Origin: Candidatus Arcticimaribacter forsetii | Lineage (GTDB): Bacteria; Bacteroidota; Bacteroidia; Flavobacteriales; Flavobacteriaceae | Assembly: GCF_910589745.1 (NCBI RefSeq) | Contig: NZ_OU342399.1 | Location: 1,381,001-1,445,000, forward strand | DNA: 64,000 bases | Direction of reading: 5' to 3' | Shown: positions 1 through 9,466 of the stretch, one piece after another | How positions within the stretch are numbered: the first letter of the stretch is position 1 | Layout: each line of letters starts with the position of its first letter | Made by a program: the position numbers and the translations under genes | The notes under the pieces: model-generated | Told to the model about the DNA's origin: nothing | The model's input: only the letters and a program-made list of their open reading frames with translations | Databases searched by the model: none

Positions 1-1
1 T

Positions 2-1135
2 CTTTTTATTGTACCCAAAAACAGACCAAACGATTCAGGGTCCTTAACACCTAATGATGTAACAACCGTTGCTGATTTTCAAAAAATGGGTCAAAAAGGA
101 TACTGTACTACCCACCTTGGGTTTGGAGATAAAGATGATTGTAGAGGATGGTTAGTTGGAAATGAAACTCAAGGGTTAAATTATATGTTCTTAATGATGA
201 ATGCAGCTAGAATTGGTGTTGGAAGAGCTGCATCTGCAATTGCTTCTGCGGGATATTATGCATCATTACAATACGCAAATGAACGTCCTCAAGGCAGAAA
301 ACTTTCTAGCGATGGCAAAAAGAATCCAAACGAAAGTCAGAGTCTAATTATTGAACATCCAGATGTAAGAAGGATGCTACTCCTACAAAAAGCAGTAGTT
401 GAAGGATCAATGAGTTTAATTCTTCGAGCAGCTAAATATTATGACATTGAAGTAACAGCAACATCTGAAGAAGAAAAAAACAAATACAACACCTTATTAG
501 AAATGATAATACCTGTTGTAAAAACCTATCCTTCAGAAGCTGGGAGTTATGCAGTAAATAATGGTCTACAAGTTTTGGGAGGTTATGGTTTCTGTTCAGA
601 CTTTATTCTTCAACAATATTACAGAGACATTAGAATTTCTGCAATCTACGAAGGAACTACAGGGATTCAATCACAAGACTTACTGGGTAGAAAAATTACA
701 ATGGGCAATGGATCTGGATTAGCTTTTTTATCTGCAGAAATATTACAAACAATAGAAGCTTCTAAAGAGCATAAATCTCTTATACCTTTTGCTGAAGAAT
801 TGGCAGAAAAATTAAAACTGACTCAAAAAATACTTGAAAAACTGATGCCTCATGCTCTAAGTGGTGATTATGAAAGATATCTGGCCGATGCGAGTATATT
901 TATGGAGTTTTTTAGTTTAATATTAATTGGATGGACTTGGCTAGAAATTGCTACCGAGGCGGAAGAGAATTTAAATAAAACTGACTCTCCTTATTCTGAT
1001 GAGTTTTATATCGGAAAAATTGAAACAATGAAATATTTCTTTGGATATGAACTACCCAAAACATTAGGTCATGCCTCAATACTTATGAACGATAGCACCG
1101 TAACAATAAAAAAAGAAAAAGAGTATATAAATTAA
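2..1135 (+). CDS. Acyl-CoA dehydrogenase, C-terminal part (gene begins before the window)
   Basis: FAD-dependent alpha,beta-dehydrogenation of an acyl-CoA thioester. The reading frame is open from base 2, so about 377 residues of a protein that is usually near 590-600 residues are visible. The stretch MFLMMNAARIGVG, then YANERPQGRK, and near the end of the catalytic domain AIYEGTTGIQ match the long acyl-CoA dehydrogenase class; the E of YEGTTG is where this superfamily places the catalytic base. A helical C-terminal extension of over 100 residues follows, as in the FadE5/DmdC-like group. The substrate cannot be read from sequence. The convergent HxlR regulator gene ends 34 bases downstream. 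Confidence 0.88.
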   Translation, partial: LFIVPKNRPNDSGSLTPNDVTTVADFQKMGQKGYCTTHLGFGDKDDCRGWLVGNETQGLNYMFLMMNAARIGVGRAASAIASAGYYASLQYANERPQGRKLSSDGKKNPNESQSLIIEHPDVRRMLLLQKAVVEGSMSLILRAAKYYDIEVTATSEEEKNKYNTLLEMIIPVVKTYPSEAGSYAVNNGLQVLGGYGFCSDFILQQYYRDIRISAIYEGTTGIQSQDLLGRKITMGNGSGLAFLSAEILQTIEASKEHKSLIPFAEELAEKLKLTQKILEKLMPHALSGDYERYLADASIFMEFFSLILIGWTWLEIATEAEENLNKTDSPYSDEFYIGKIETMKYFFGYELPKTLGHASILMNDSTVTIKKEKEYIN

Positions 1136-1168
1136 CGCTCCGCTAATGAAATTTAAACTGAAGTATTT

Positions 1169-1606
1169 TTAAACCTCAAATTTTAAAAATAAATCTTTTC
1201 TATTTGCTTTATAGTCATCAATTGAAGAGGAAATAACTTTTTCACCACTTAAAGATTTATTTTCTTCAAACCAATCATTAGCAATAGTATTGAATTCTAC
1301 ATTTAAATTATTCTTACTCCACATAGACATTTCATAAATTATCGGATAGAGATTAATTCCGATGTCTGTTAAGTAATAGTACTTCGTTTTTTTGTTATTG
1401 TGAGCGTATGCAAAATCAATAATTCCTTTTTCACTTAAAGATTTAAGACGGTCGGACAATATATTAGTTGCTATTTTTTCAGGAGACCCCATAAATTCCT
1501 TGAAGGTACTCTTATTAGAAAATAGATCTCTAATTATAAGTAAGGACCACTTATCACCCACTAAATCTAATATGTTTGAAATAGGACAACCTGATCTGTA
1601 TTCCAT
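1169..1606 (-). CDS. HxlR family winged-helix transcriptional regulator
   Basis: 145-residue DNA-binding protein. The N-terminus has the family signature, a Cys at residue 7 (SGCPISNILDLVGDKW) followed by the winged HTH (LLIIRDLF, then ILSDRLKSLSEKGII, then KTKYYYLTDIG). HxlR proteins often respond to reactive electrophiles or oxidants through an N-terminal Cys; whether this one does is inference. It starts at an ATG and lies alone, between the convergent acyl-CoA dehydrogenase and the CotH-like gene upstream on the same strand. Its target is unknown; no divergent partner gene points to one. Confidence 0.9.
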   Translation of the reverse strand: MEYRSGCPISNILDLVGDKWSLLIIRDLFSNKSTFKEFMGSPEKIATNILSDRLKSLSEKGIIDFAYAHNNKKTKYYYLTDIGINLYPIIYEMSMWSKNNLNVEFNTIANDWFEENKSLSGEKVISSSIDDYKANRKDLFLKFEV

Positions 1607-1732
1607 AATTTAAATGTATTGATTATACGGTTAATCAAAAAGTGATGCAAACATAATAAATTAAACCACTAAAATGCAACTAAAAATAAATTATTATTTT
1701 AAACAACTGTAAAACAGCAACTTGATTCGAAG

Positions 1733-3163
1733 TTAATAGGTACTGATTTTACCATCCATCCAACTCAATCGATCTTCTAAATAAGCGATAAGTTCACTAA
1801 TAGAAGTGTTATAATCTACTTGAATACCAGACCATTTTTCATAATTCCTATCTATTGCACCATTTGAATTTAAATAATTTGAGGTATCTGAAACTAAATT
1901 CAAAATATTAGAATTACTGAGGGTGTTATTTCTTAATTCATTCCAACGTACTCTAAGAGCAGTTTTAAAAACCGGATCTTCTAATAAACGAGTCCACCAA
2001 AAAGGAACCATCCATGCATCTTGTGAAACATACTGATTATAATTTGCAATCCAATCGGTAGTAGGAACACGATCTTGTCGGTTATATCCAATATTTAAAT
2101 CCCATACTGGCCCCATTTTCAATAAACCAGATTTGTCTTTGTGCATGTAGGTGCTTAGTCGGTAAGCGTCAATGTTACCGGTTAATTCATTTAAAATAAA
2201 ATAATCTACAAAACTGCTTAGATCGATGTAATCGGTATAGGTTCTCTCTGAAGTAGAAAAATCATCCGTTAATAAAGCAGTCTCGAAATCTCGAATATAA
2301 GTTTGAATATAATTTTTTTGTTGTGGAGTAATATCCTCTGCTTTTGGGTGCTCGTAAAGAAAATAAGTTTCTAGATATTGTTGCGAATGATAGGGTGGAC
2401 CAAAAGGTTCGTTACTCAAAATATTTCCGAAAATATCATATTGAGATCTAAAACTTAAAAATTCAGAATATCGAGCATCATCTGCCCAATTATCTTCGTA
2501 ATATTCTAAAGGCTCATTTGCAGCAACATCTCCCCCGGATGTTTTATCTATTTTCAAAATATAGCCTCCTGTTAAATTTTCCCCATCATTTTCAGAGGGC
2601 TTCAATTTATTTACATCTATCCTGTTAGAGTCGCGTTTTAATTTTTCCATAAAAACATAAACTCCTTGGTAACTGTCGTTAATTTCTAACTCAACGTACT
2701 TACTTCTACTAGCATAATTACCCATGGATCTGTATAACTTATACCCCAAATAATGATGCATCAATGTGGGATCAAATATTCTATTGTCCGAGGCGCGATA
2801 TACATGTCCCATAAAAATCCAATCTTCTTCCTCTGGGAATCCTAGTACCTCTGAATCATAGCCTTCATTTGCAGCATCCCATAGCTCAATTCCAAATGAC
2901 TTTTTGTCTGACAAACGATACGATGTTGAACCTCGATACTCTATACCTATTGTTGATGAAAAAACATTGGAGTCTTCTAGATATATATTCATAACTGCCG
3001 GAATTTTAGGCTCGTTCTGAATGGGCTCCTCTGTTGAAACTTGAATGTAAGGCAAAACACTTGATCCGATTGAAACATCGAAAATTGAGTCATCATCGAT
3101 AGGAGTTTTTTTGCAAGAAAAAAGGGCTAAGGAAATAACAGCTAAAAAAAGATAGTTCTTCAT
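1733..3163 (-). CDS. CotH kinase family lipoprotein
   Basis: 476-residue secreted protein. A lipoprotein signal peptide ends at the lipobox LFSC (Cys 17), so it should be anchored in the envelope. Visible CotH-like blocks are EYRGSTSYRLSDKKSFGIEL, RASDNRIFDPTLMHHYLGY, YQGVYVFMEKLKRD, GGYILKIDK, and toward the C-terminus NELTGNIDAYRLSTY and MGPVWDLNIGYN. CotH of spore formers is an atypical protein kinase of spore-coat proteins; in Bacteroidota the role of these lipoproteins is unknown, and kinase activity here is only a family-based possibility. Single gene with a 185-base upstream region. Confidence 0.85.
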   Translation of the reverse strand: MKNYLFLAVISLALFSCKKTPIDDDSIFDVSIGSSVLPYIQVSTEEPIQNEPKIPAVMNIYLEDSNVFSSTIGIEYRGSTSYRLSDKKSFGIELWDAANEGYDSEVLGFPEEEDWIFMGHVYRASDNRIFDPTLMHHYLGYKLYRSMGNYASRSKYVELEINDSYQGVYVFMEKLKRDSNRIDVNKLKPSENDGENLTGGYILKIDKTSGGDVAANEPLEYYEDNWADDARYSEFLSFRSQYDIFGNILSNEPFGPPYHSQQYLETYFLYEHPKAEDITPQQKNYIQTYIRDFETALLTDDFSTSERTYTDYIDLSSFVDYFILNELTGNIDAYRLSTYMHKDKSGLLKMGPVWDLNIGYNRQDRVPTTDWIANYNQYVSQDAWMVPFWWTRLLEDPVFKTALRVRWNELRNNTLSNSNILNLVSDTSNYLNSNGAIDRNYEKWSGIQVDYNTSISELIAYLEDRLSWMDGKISTY

Positions 3164-3314
3164 AGTGATGGGAATCGAAATTATACTTTAAAAATAAGGA
3201 GATTATTATAATGTATCCTTTCAAAGATAGGAAATGTATTTTATGAAATTAAAATCTAGCTGATTTCTATAAATTATTATTTTAAAATACAGAAACAACC
3301 AAATAATGAATGTG

Positions 3315-3322
3315 TATTTTTG
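3315..3322 (+). promoter_or_regulatory. -7 box of the ABC-F gene promoter
   Basis: TATTTTTG matches the Bacteroidota -7 consensus TAnnTTTG and lies 26 bases before the ATG at 3349. No clear -33 TTG at the ideal 19-base spacing. Confidence 0.45.
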
Positions 3323-3348
3323 TAATCTGAAAAAAGAAATACTACCCT

Positions 3349-5217
3349 ATGAATTTACTCTCAATTGAAGGCATATCAAAGTCATATGGCGAAAAAGTTA
3401 TTTTTAAGCCTATTTCATTTGGGATAAATAAAGGTCAAAAAATTGCTCTTATTGCTAAAAATGGAAGTGGAAAAACATCCATTCTCAATATTATTGCCGG
3501 AGAAGATACTCCAAACGAAGGAAGTGTTATTTATAGAAAAGGAACACGAGTAGCCTATCTTGCACAAGAACCAAATCTAGACCCTAAACTTACTGTGGAA
3601 GAGTCTATTCTTCAGGCTGACAACCCAACGATAAAAATTATTTCTGATTATGAGAGAGCTTTAGAAAATCCAGAAGATCAGGAAGCTTATCAAAAAGCAT
3701 TTGAAGCTATGGATCAAAATCAGGCATGGGATTTTGAAAATCAATACAAACAAATTTTATCTAAACTAAAACTTAATGACTTAAATGCTGTTGTAGGAAG
3801 TTTATCTGGGGGACAAAAAAAGAGAATTGCATTGTGTAATGCTCTTCTCAAACAACCTGAACTAATAATCCTTGACGAACCTACAAACCATTTAGATCTA
3901 GAAATGATCGAGTGGTTGGAAGCGTATTTTGCGAAAGAAAAACTAACCTTATTAATGGTTACTCATGACCGTTATTTCTTAGAACGGGTTTGTAATGAAA
4001 TAATTGAATTGGATGAGGGTGATTTATATTCCTACAAAGGAAATTATTCTTATTATCTCGAAAAAAGAGAAGCACGACTTATTCAAGAAAGTGTAGAAGC
4101 TCATAAAACCAAGTTACATTTTAAAAAAGAGCTGGATTGGATGCGACGACAACCCAAGGCCCGTACCACAAAATCTAAGTCTAGAATTGAAGATTTTAAA
4201 ATAATAAAAGAAAAAGCTAGTCAACGTAGAAATGAGCATCAGGTCCAGTTAGAAATTAACATGGAACGTTTGGGGAGTAAAATGATCGAGATGCATAAAG
4301 TCCAAAAAGCATTTGGAGAAAAAATTATTTTAGATCAATTTGATTATATGTTCCAGAGAAATGATCGTATTGGTATTATTGGTAAAAATGGTACTGGAAA
4401 ATCTACTTTCTTAAATCTACTAACCTCAAACGATACTCCAGACGCAGGAAAAATTGTATGGGGTGAAACTTTGAAATTTGGGTACTACACCCAAAACGGA
4501 ATTAAAGCCAAAGAAGGTCAAAAGGTGATCGATGTAATCAAAGAATTTGGTGATTTTATCCCGCTAAAAAAAGGGAGAAAAATATCCGCTCAACAGCTAT
4601 TAGAACGATTTCTTTTCGACAGAAAAAAACAATATGATTTTGTAGAGAAACTAAGTGGTGGAGAACGTAAACGTTTATACCTATGTACTGTTTTAATTCA
4701 GAATCCAAATTTTTTAATATTAGACGAACCTACCAACGATTTAGATATTGTTACTTTAAACGTTCTTGAAAGTTTTCTTCTAGATTTTCCTGGATGTCTT
4801 CTTGTTGTTTCTCACGATCGTTATTTTATGGATAAAATAGTAGATCATTTGTTTGTTTTTCAGGGAGCAGGTGTAATCGAAGATTTTCCTGGAAATTATT
4901 CTGACTATCGCGTGTATGAAGATTCTAAAACTGAAGAAAGAAACAACAGCAATACCAACGAAAAGAAAATAAAAAAAGAGTGGAAAGAAACACCAAAAAA
5001 AACCGCTTTATCTTTTGAAGAACAAAAAGAGTTCAAAAAACTTGAAAGAGAGATAGAAAAGTCTGAAAAACTAAAAGAAGAAATTCAAAACAGATTTTCG
5101 ACAGAATCATTAACTCCCAAAGAAATCGAAGAGCTTTCTATTCAACTTGGCAAGCTAGAACAAGAACTTGACGAGAAAACAACACGTTGGTTTGAGTTAT
5201 CAGCCCTTCAAGGATAA
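3349..5217 (+). CDS. ABC-F family ATPase, Uup type
   Basis: 622-residue cytosolic protein with two ABC ATPase domains and no membrane segment. First Walker A KNGSGKTS at about residues 37-44, signature LSGGQKKR, Walker B IILDEPTNHLD; second Walker A GKNGTGKST at about 345-353, signature LSGGERKR, Walker B LILDEPTNDLD. Between the domains is the charged ABC-F linker (MRRQPKARTTKSKSR). The last 100 residues form a Lys/Glu-rich coiled coil, typical of Uup rather than of EttA. ABC-F proteins act on the ribosome, and Uup is also linked to branched DNA. An antibiotic-resistance role is not indicated. Own promoter, monocistronic or cotranscribed with the protease 65 bases downstream. Confidence 0.92.
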   Translation: MNLLSIEGISKSYGEKVIFKPISFGINKGQKIALIAKNGSGKTSILNIIAGEDTPNEGSVIYRKGTRVAYLAQEPNLDPKLTVEESILQADNPTIKIISDYERALENPEDQEAYQKAFEAMDQNQAWDFENQYKQILSKLKLNDLNAVVGSLSGGQKKRIALCNALLKQPELIILDEPTNHLDLEMIEWLEAYFAKEKLTLLMVTHDRYFLERVCNEIIELDEGDLYSYKGNYSYYLEKREARLIQESVEAHKTKLHFKKELDWMRRQPKARTTKSKSRIEDFKIIKEKASQRRNEHQVQLEINMERLGSKMIEMHKVQKAFGEKIILDQFDYMFQRNDRIGIIGKNGTGKSTFLNLLTSNDTPDAGKIVWGETLKFGYYTQNGIKAKEGQKVIDVIKEFGDFIPLKKGRKISAQQLLERFLFDRKKQYDFVEKLSGGERKRLYLCTVLIQNPNFLILDEPTNDLDIVTLNVLESFLLDFPGCLLVVSHDRYFMDKIVDHLFVFQGAGVIEDFPGNYSDYRVYEDSKTEERNNSNTNEKKIKKEWKETPKKTALSFEEQKEFKKLEREIEKSEKLKEEIQNRFSTESLTPKEIEELSIQLGKLEQELDEKTTRWFELSALQG

Positions 5218-5282
5218 TATTTCTAAAAGCTTCATTTTATCATTTAGAATTGTTTTTTTGTAGATTTACTAAAAACTATTCT

Positions 5283-7628
5283 ATGAAATTTCATTTACTG
5301 TTCTTAAGTGTATTATTATCTTTTGGAATACAAGCCCAAAAAAAAAATACATCCAAAAAAGTTACACAAAGTATTGACTCTTTAACCAAAAAAATGACCC
5401 AAAATAAAGGGTTAATTACTACCTATTTAGATGAGGACAATAAATTATATTTTGAAATAGATCGTAACTTACTCGATAAAGACTTACTCGTAGTTACAAG
5501 AATTGCACAAATTCCAGCAAACTATTCAGCCTATACGAATGCCGGTTCTAAAACCGCTCAACAAGTAATTCGCTTCACAAAAAAGGGCAAGAAAATTATA
5601 TGGAAACAAATATCATTCAGCAACATTGCATCCCCGGAAGATCCAATTAGTTTGAGTGTAGATGAAAATAATTTTCAACCCATATTAGCAGCTTTTGAAA
5701 TTAAAAATAAAGAATCAGATCGATTTTTAATCGATGTAAGTTCTCATTTTTTAAGTGATTCACCTGGTTTTAATATCATCCAAAAATCACAAAAGACAAA
5801 CTATAAAATAGGAAGTGCAGATAAAAAAAGAAGTCTAATCGATAGTGCTCGAAGTTTCCCTAAAAACACTGAAATTCTTCACACATTAACCTTTAGCGCT
5901 TCTAAAGCTCCTCGATCTAATAGGAGTCAAACATTTAGCTTCCAAATAAATCATTCTTTCATAGAGCTTCCTGAAGATCAAATGAAAATTCGTTTTAAAG
6001 ACCACCGGGTAGGATGGTTTTCTATAAAAAAAGTTGATTACAGCTCAGACGCACTTAAAGCAGATGAAATTGAAATTGTAAGAAAATGGCGCCTTGAACC
6101 TAAAGACCCTGAAGCTTATATGCGAGGGGAATTAGTAGAACCTATTAAACCAATAGTATATTACCTTGACCCAGCGACCCCTATCAAATGGCGTCCTTAT
6201 TTCAAACAAGGAATTGAAGATTGGAACATCGCTTTTGAAAAAGCGGGTTTTAAAAATGCAATAATTGCAAAAGATCCCCCTACTAAGGAAGAAGACCCTG
6301 ACTTTAGTCCAGAGGACATTCGATATTCTACCGTTCGATATGTAGCATCTAAAACAAGAAATGCGGTGGGCCCAAGTGTTTCAGACCCACGAACAGGAGA
6401 GATAATTGAAAGCGATATTATTTGGTATCACAACCACCTAAGAAGCTATAGAAATAGGTATCTACTAGAAACTGCTGCTGCAAACCCTAAAGCTAGAACC
6501 CTAAATACTCCAGAAAAGGAAATTGGAGAAATGATGCGTCGTGTAATTTCACATGAAATTGGTCATGCCCTCGGCTTACCTCATAATATGAAAGCTAGTT
6601 CTGCTTATGCTGTAGATTCTTTAAGATCAGGAAAGTTTACTCAAAAAATGGGTATTGCTACTACAATAATGGATTATGCTCGCTACAACTATGTAGCACA
6701 ACCAGGGGATAAAAACATCAGGTTTGTGAGACAACTAGGGCCTTATGATGATTATGCAATTGAATGGGGTTACCGTTATTTTGGTTCCAAAACTATTGAA
6801 GAAGAAACAAATGAATTGAAACGTTTTGTTGATTCCAAATCTTTAGATCCAATCTATATGTTTGGAGGCAGAGGAAATGATCCTAATTCTCAAACTGAGA
6901 ACATTGGAAACAATCCTGTAAAAGCAAGTAATTACGGAATAAAAAACCTAAAGATAGTTGCTGAGAATCTCCCTGAATGGACTTTATCAAACAACTCTAA
7001 TTATGATGATTTAGAAGAGCTATATGGGGAAATGATCAGTGTATACAGACGATACATTTATCACGTGCATACGGTTGTTGGTGGAGTTAACGAAACTCTT
7101 CATAACAACAATCAAAAAGAAGTTTACACTTACATAAACACCCCTAGAGCAGAACAACTTAGAGCCTTAAAATTTATAAATCAAGAATTATGGGATACTC
7201 CCTATTGGTTAATGGAGGAGTCTTTGATTTCTAATTTTAAAAATGAGGGGAGTCTACAACTTATTCAAAACTTACAACGTTCCGCCCTAAACAGGTTTTT
7301 ATCTGAAAAGCTCTTAAACCGTATGTTGTCTACTTCTGAAACTCTCGTTGGAACCTCACTAGGAGTGAATGAATTAATTGAAATACTTTATAATAACATA
7401 TTTGAAACAAGAGATAAACCTGACACCTTTGAACGAGCGCTTCAACTTAACTTCATTGATCGATTAAAAGAACTGAAGAAAGATGAAAAATTAAACCCGG
7501 AAATAAAAGCACTCCTGGAAATGGTTCAAAGAGACATAAACAAATGGGCTAAAAAGAAAAGAAACAATTCGAACAAAAACTTGCAAGCTCATTTCAGATA
7601 CTGCTTCAAACAAAGCTCTGAAAATTAA
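5283..7628 (+). CDS. Secreted zinc-dependent metalloprotease (DUF5117/DUF4953 type)
   Basis: 781 residues. I chose the ATG at 5283 because it begins a normal signal peptide (MKFHLLFLSVLLSFGIQAQ); an upstream TTG at 5250 adds 11 residues that spoil it. The zinc site HEIGHALGLPH falls at residues 424-434 (ligands H424, H428, H434; base E425), a metzincin-like HExxHxxGxxH, followed by a possible Met-turn (TTIMDYARYNYV). Large Bacteroidota proteases of this family usually run about 780-850 residues, so it looks full length. Expected location is periplasm or outside. A possible -7 box TAGATTTA lies at 5261-5268. The substrate is unknown. Confidence 0.9.
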   Translation: MKFHLLFLSVLLSFGIQAQKKNTSKKVTQSIDSLTKKMTQNKGLITTYLDEDNKLYFEIDRNLLDKDLLVVTRIAQIPANYSAYTNAGSKTAQQVIRFTKKGKKIIWKQISFSNIASPEDPISLSVDENNFQPILAAFEIKNKESDRFLIDVSSHFLSDSPGFNIIQKSQKTNYKIGSADKKRSLIDSARSFPKNTEILHTLTFSASKAPRSNRSQTFSFQINHSFIELPEDQMKIRFKDHRVGWFSIKKVDYSSDALKADEIEIVRKWRLEPKDPEAYMRGELVEPIKPIVYYLDPATPIKWRPYFKQGIEDWNIAFEKAGFKNAIIAKDPPTKEEDPDFSPEDIRYSTVRYVASKTRNAVGPSVSDPRTGEIIESDIIWYHNHLRSYRNRYLLETAAANPKARTLNTPEKEIGEMMRRVISHEIGHALGLPHNMKASSAYAVDSLRSGKFTQKMGIATTIMDYARYNYVAQPGDKNIRFVRQLGPYDDYAIEWGYRYFGSKTIEEETNELKRFVDSKSLDPIYMFGGRGNDPNSQTENIGNNPVKASNYGIKNLKIVAENLPEWTLSNNSNYDDLEELYGEMISVYRRYIYHVHTVVGGVNETLHNNNQKEVYTYINTPRAEQLRALKFINQELWDTPYWLMEESLISNFKNEGSLQLIQNLQRSALNRFLSEKLLNRMLSTSETLVGTSLGVNELIEILYNNIFETRDKPDTFERALQLNFIDRLKELKKDEKLNPEIKALLEMVQRDINKWAKKKRNNSNKNLQAHFRYCFKQSSEN

Positions 7629-7660
7629 GAGCGATTATTTCTAAATAAAATCAAAAAAAG

Positions 7661-7698
7661 AATAGCCTGGCTATAGGAAAGAGCTAGGCTATTTTTTA
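7661..7698 (+). terminator. Intrinsic terminator after the metalloprotease gene
   Basis: Inverted repeat AATAGCCT...AGGCTATT with a short loop followed by six T. It separates the protease gene from terB. Confidence 0.8.
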
Positions 7699-7704
7699 TA
7701 TTTG
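7697..7704 (+). promoter_or_regulatory. -7 box of the terB promoter
   Basis: TATATTTG fits TAnnTTTG exactly and sits 15 bases before the ATG at 7720, directly in the T tail of the preceding terminator. Confidence 0.5.
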
Positions 7705-7719
7705 ATCAAAATTTAAACT

Positions 7720-8139
7720 ATGTCAATATCTGATATTTATTCTTCCGGATTTAAAAAAAGAAATCGTGATCATTTCGCGGCAATTGTACAAATAGCTCAA
7801 GCTGATGGAACCGTTACTGATGAGGAACAAAAATTCCTAGATCGTATGGCAATTAATCTTGAGATTGAAGATGAAGAATATCAGAAAATTCTTTCGAATT
7901 CAAGCAATTATAATGTAAACCCTCCAGCAAACGAAGAAAGAAGATTGGAACGTTTATTTGATCTTACTCGAATTATCTATGCAGATCATATTGCGGATGA
8001 TAATGAAAAAGAACTTTTAAACCGTCTAGTTATTGGACTTGGGTTTACTGAAAATTCCAATGAAGTTGTTACAAAAGCATTGAACTTTGTCTCAGAAGGA
8101 AAAGACGAAGATGAATTTATTGCAGCTTTCAAAAAGTAA
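7720..8139 (+). CDS. TerB family protein
   Basis: 139 residues, all-helical and acidic. The pattern FAAIVQIAQADGTVTDEEQ, with a second similar Asp-rich repeat (RIIYADHIADDNEKELL), is the TerB/DjlA-like fold that binds divalent metal. The family name comes from tellurite resistance, but lone TerB proteins in flavobacteria have no shown role, and no other ter gene is nearby. Own promoter; the convergent gene ends 10 bases downstream. Confidence 0.82.
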   Translation: MSISDIYSSGFKKRNRDHFAAIVQIAQADGTVTDEEQKFLDRMAINLEIEDEEYQKILSNSSNYNVNPPANEERRLERLFDLTRIIYADHIADDNEKELLNRLVIGLGFTENSNEVVTKALNFVSEGKDEDEFIAAFKK

Positions 8140-8148
8140 ATTATTCAT

Positions 8149-8592
8149 CTAGTTTGGACTAAAATCAGTAAAGTAATACTGAATTTCTTCGTCTGCTATA
8201 TTGAGGCTAAAGTCAAAATAAAAGTCGCTTACAAAACCATATTCTAGATCATAGGTAACTCTGTAAATTTCTGGGTTACGTTCTAACCCATTTGTTATAA
8301 AGTCAAAACGATCCTCAATTCTCAACATGGAGGAATCTGTAGAAGGATCATAGGGTATCCCGTTAACTGAAATTATTTGATTTTCAAATACAATGACTTC
8401 CTTTGGGAGGGTATATTCCTCACTACAAAAACAACTTATTCGCTGTGTAAAAGAATAAGAATTAATTCCTTTAGATTCCCAAATTTCTTTTTGTTTAGCA
8501 AGTTTAAATTCATCTGAATATTCTACTGAACTTTTAGAACAAGAATTAAAAGATAACAATATAAAAGATATAACTGCAATACGACTAGTCAT
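8149..8592 (-). CDS. DUF6174-like lipoprotein
   Basis: 147 residues when started at the ATG at 8592, which begins a lipoprotein signal (MTSRIAVISFILLSFNSC, lipobox FNSC). The longer reading from 8631 would put 13 residues ahead of the signal and is rejected. The core WESKGINSYSFTQRISCFC and KEVIVFENQIISVNG matches the DUF6174 pattern, with a Cys pair that may form a disulfide outside the cytoplasm. It overlaps the end of the upstream EamA transporter gene by 8 bases, so the two are probably cotranscribed. No function known. Confidence 0.72.
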   Translation of the reverse strand: MTSRIAVISFILLSFNSCSKSSVEYSDEFKLAKQKEIWESKGINSYSFTQRISCFCSEEYTLPKEVIVFENQIISVNGIPYDPSTDSSMLRIEDRFDFITNGLERNPEIYRVTYDLEYGFVSDFYFDFSLNIADEEIQYYFTDFSPN

Positions 8593-9454
8593 TTTGATTT
8601 GGTTTATTTTTAGTTCGAACACTTTCAACAACTACTGAAAAAAGAATTATGGCACCTCCAATATAAACATTTTTAGAAGGAATTTCACTTAAAAAAATAA
8701 AAGCCAAAATGATTCCAAAAATCGGTTGTAAACTACTAATTATACTCGCTGTACTAACCTCAAAATTCATTAAACTTTTTACAAATAATGTATGACCGAT
8801 AGCAGTAGTAACAATAGCTAATAATAGTAACAGGGGCAATTGAGATGAAATTGGAGATAAATCCAGATAAAATAAAAATGGAATCAAAAGCACAGATACG
8901 ATCAGCATCTGGTGAAACATTATAACGGTTCCACTATAATTTTTTACATGACGTTTTAAAATTAAAGTCCTTAATGCATATAATAAAGCAGAAAAAACAC
9001 CTACTAAAACCCCTTTAAATTGATCATTCTTTAAATCAAACTCTGGAACTAAGATATAAACTCCAACTAAAATCATTAGAGTCAAAACAACCTGGATATA
9101 ACTTAGTTTAGATTTAATATAAAAAGGCTCTAACAAAGCTGTTATGACAGGGAAAGTATACAATGACAAAACCCCTAATGCCACGTTAGAAAGTTTTAAT
9201 GAATAAAAGTAGGTGACCCAATGACCTGCCATAAAAACTCCACTTAAAAATAGAGAAGGAAGGTCTTTCTTTGAAAGTATCTTAAGGTTTAAATTTTTAA
9301 AACGACAATAAAAATAAAGTGTAATTAAAGCTAAAAACGCACGAAACCAAATAATAACAGGAGGATCAAGAGCAATATACCTTCCAAGTACACCCGATGT
9401 ACTAATTAAAAGTGTAGCCAGTATAAGCTCTAAAAAATGATTCTTGTCATTCAA
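8585..9454 (-). CDS. EamA family (DMT superfamily) transporter
   Basis: 289-residue inner-membrane protein with about ten hydrophobic segments in two EamA repeats. Landmarks are TLLISTSGVLGRY in helix 1, FMAGHWVTYFYSLKLSNVA, and in the second half ATTAIGHTLFVKSL and SSLQPIFGIILAFIFLSE. The family exports or exchanges metabolites; the substrate cannot be told. The only start in reach is TTG at 9454, 12 bases after the stop of ccsBA; the nearest ATGs are out of frame. It is read as the second gene of ccsBA-eamA-DUF6174. Confidence 0.85.
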   Translation of the reverse strand: MNDKNHFLELILATLLISTSGVLGRYIALDPPVIIWFRAFLALITLYFYCRFKNLNLKILSKKDLPSLFLSGVFMAGHWVTYFYSLKLSNVALGVLSLYTFPVITALLEPFYIKSKLSYIQVVLTLMILVGVYILVPEFDLKNDQFKGVLVGVFSALLYALRTLILKRHVKNYSGTVIMFHQMLIVSVLLIPFLFYLDLSPISSQLPLLLLLAIVTTAIGHTLFVKSLMNFEVSTASIISSLQPIFGIILAFIFLSEIPSKNVYIGGAIILFSVVVESVRTKNKPNQND

Positions 9455-9466
9455 ATTAAAAACATA

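Noticed and set aside
5250..5282. TTG start of the metalloprotease
   Set aside because: Adds 11 residues before a complete signal peptide that starts at ATG 5283.
7720..8139. Tellurite-resistance system
   Set aside because: Only a lone TerB-fold protein; no terA, terC, terD or terZ genes nearby.
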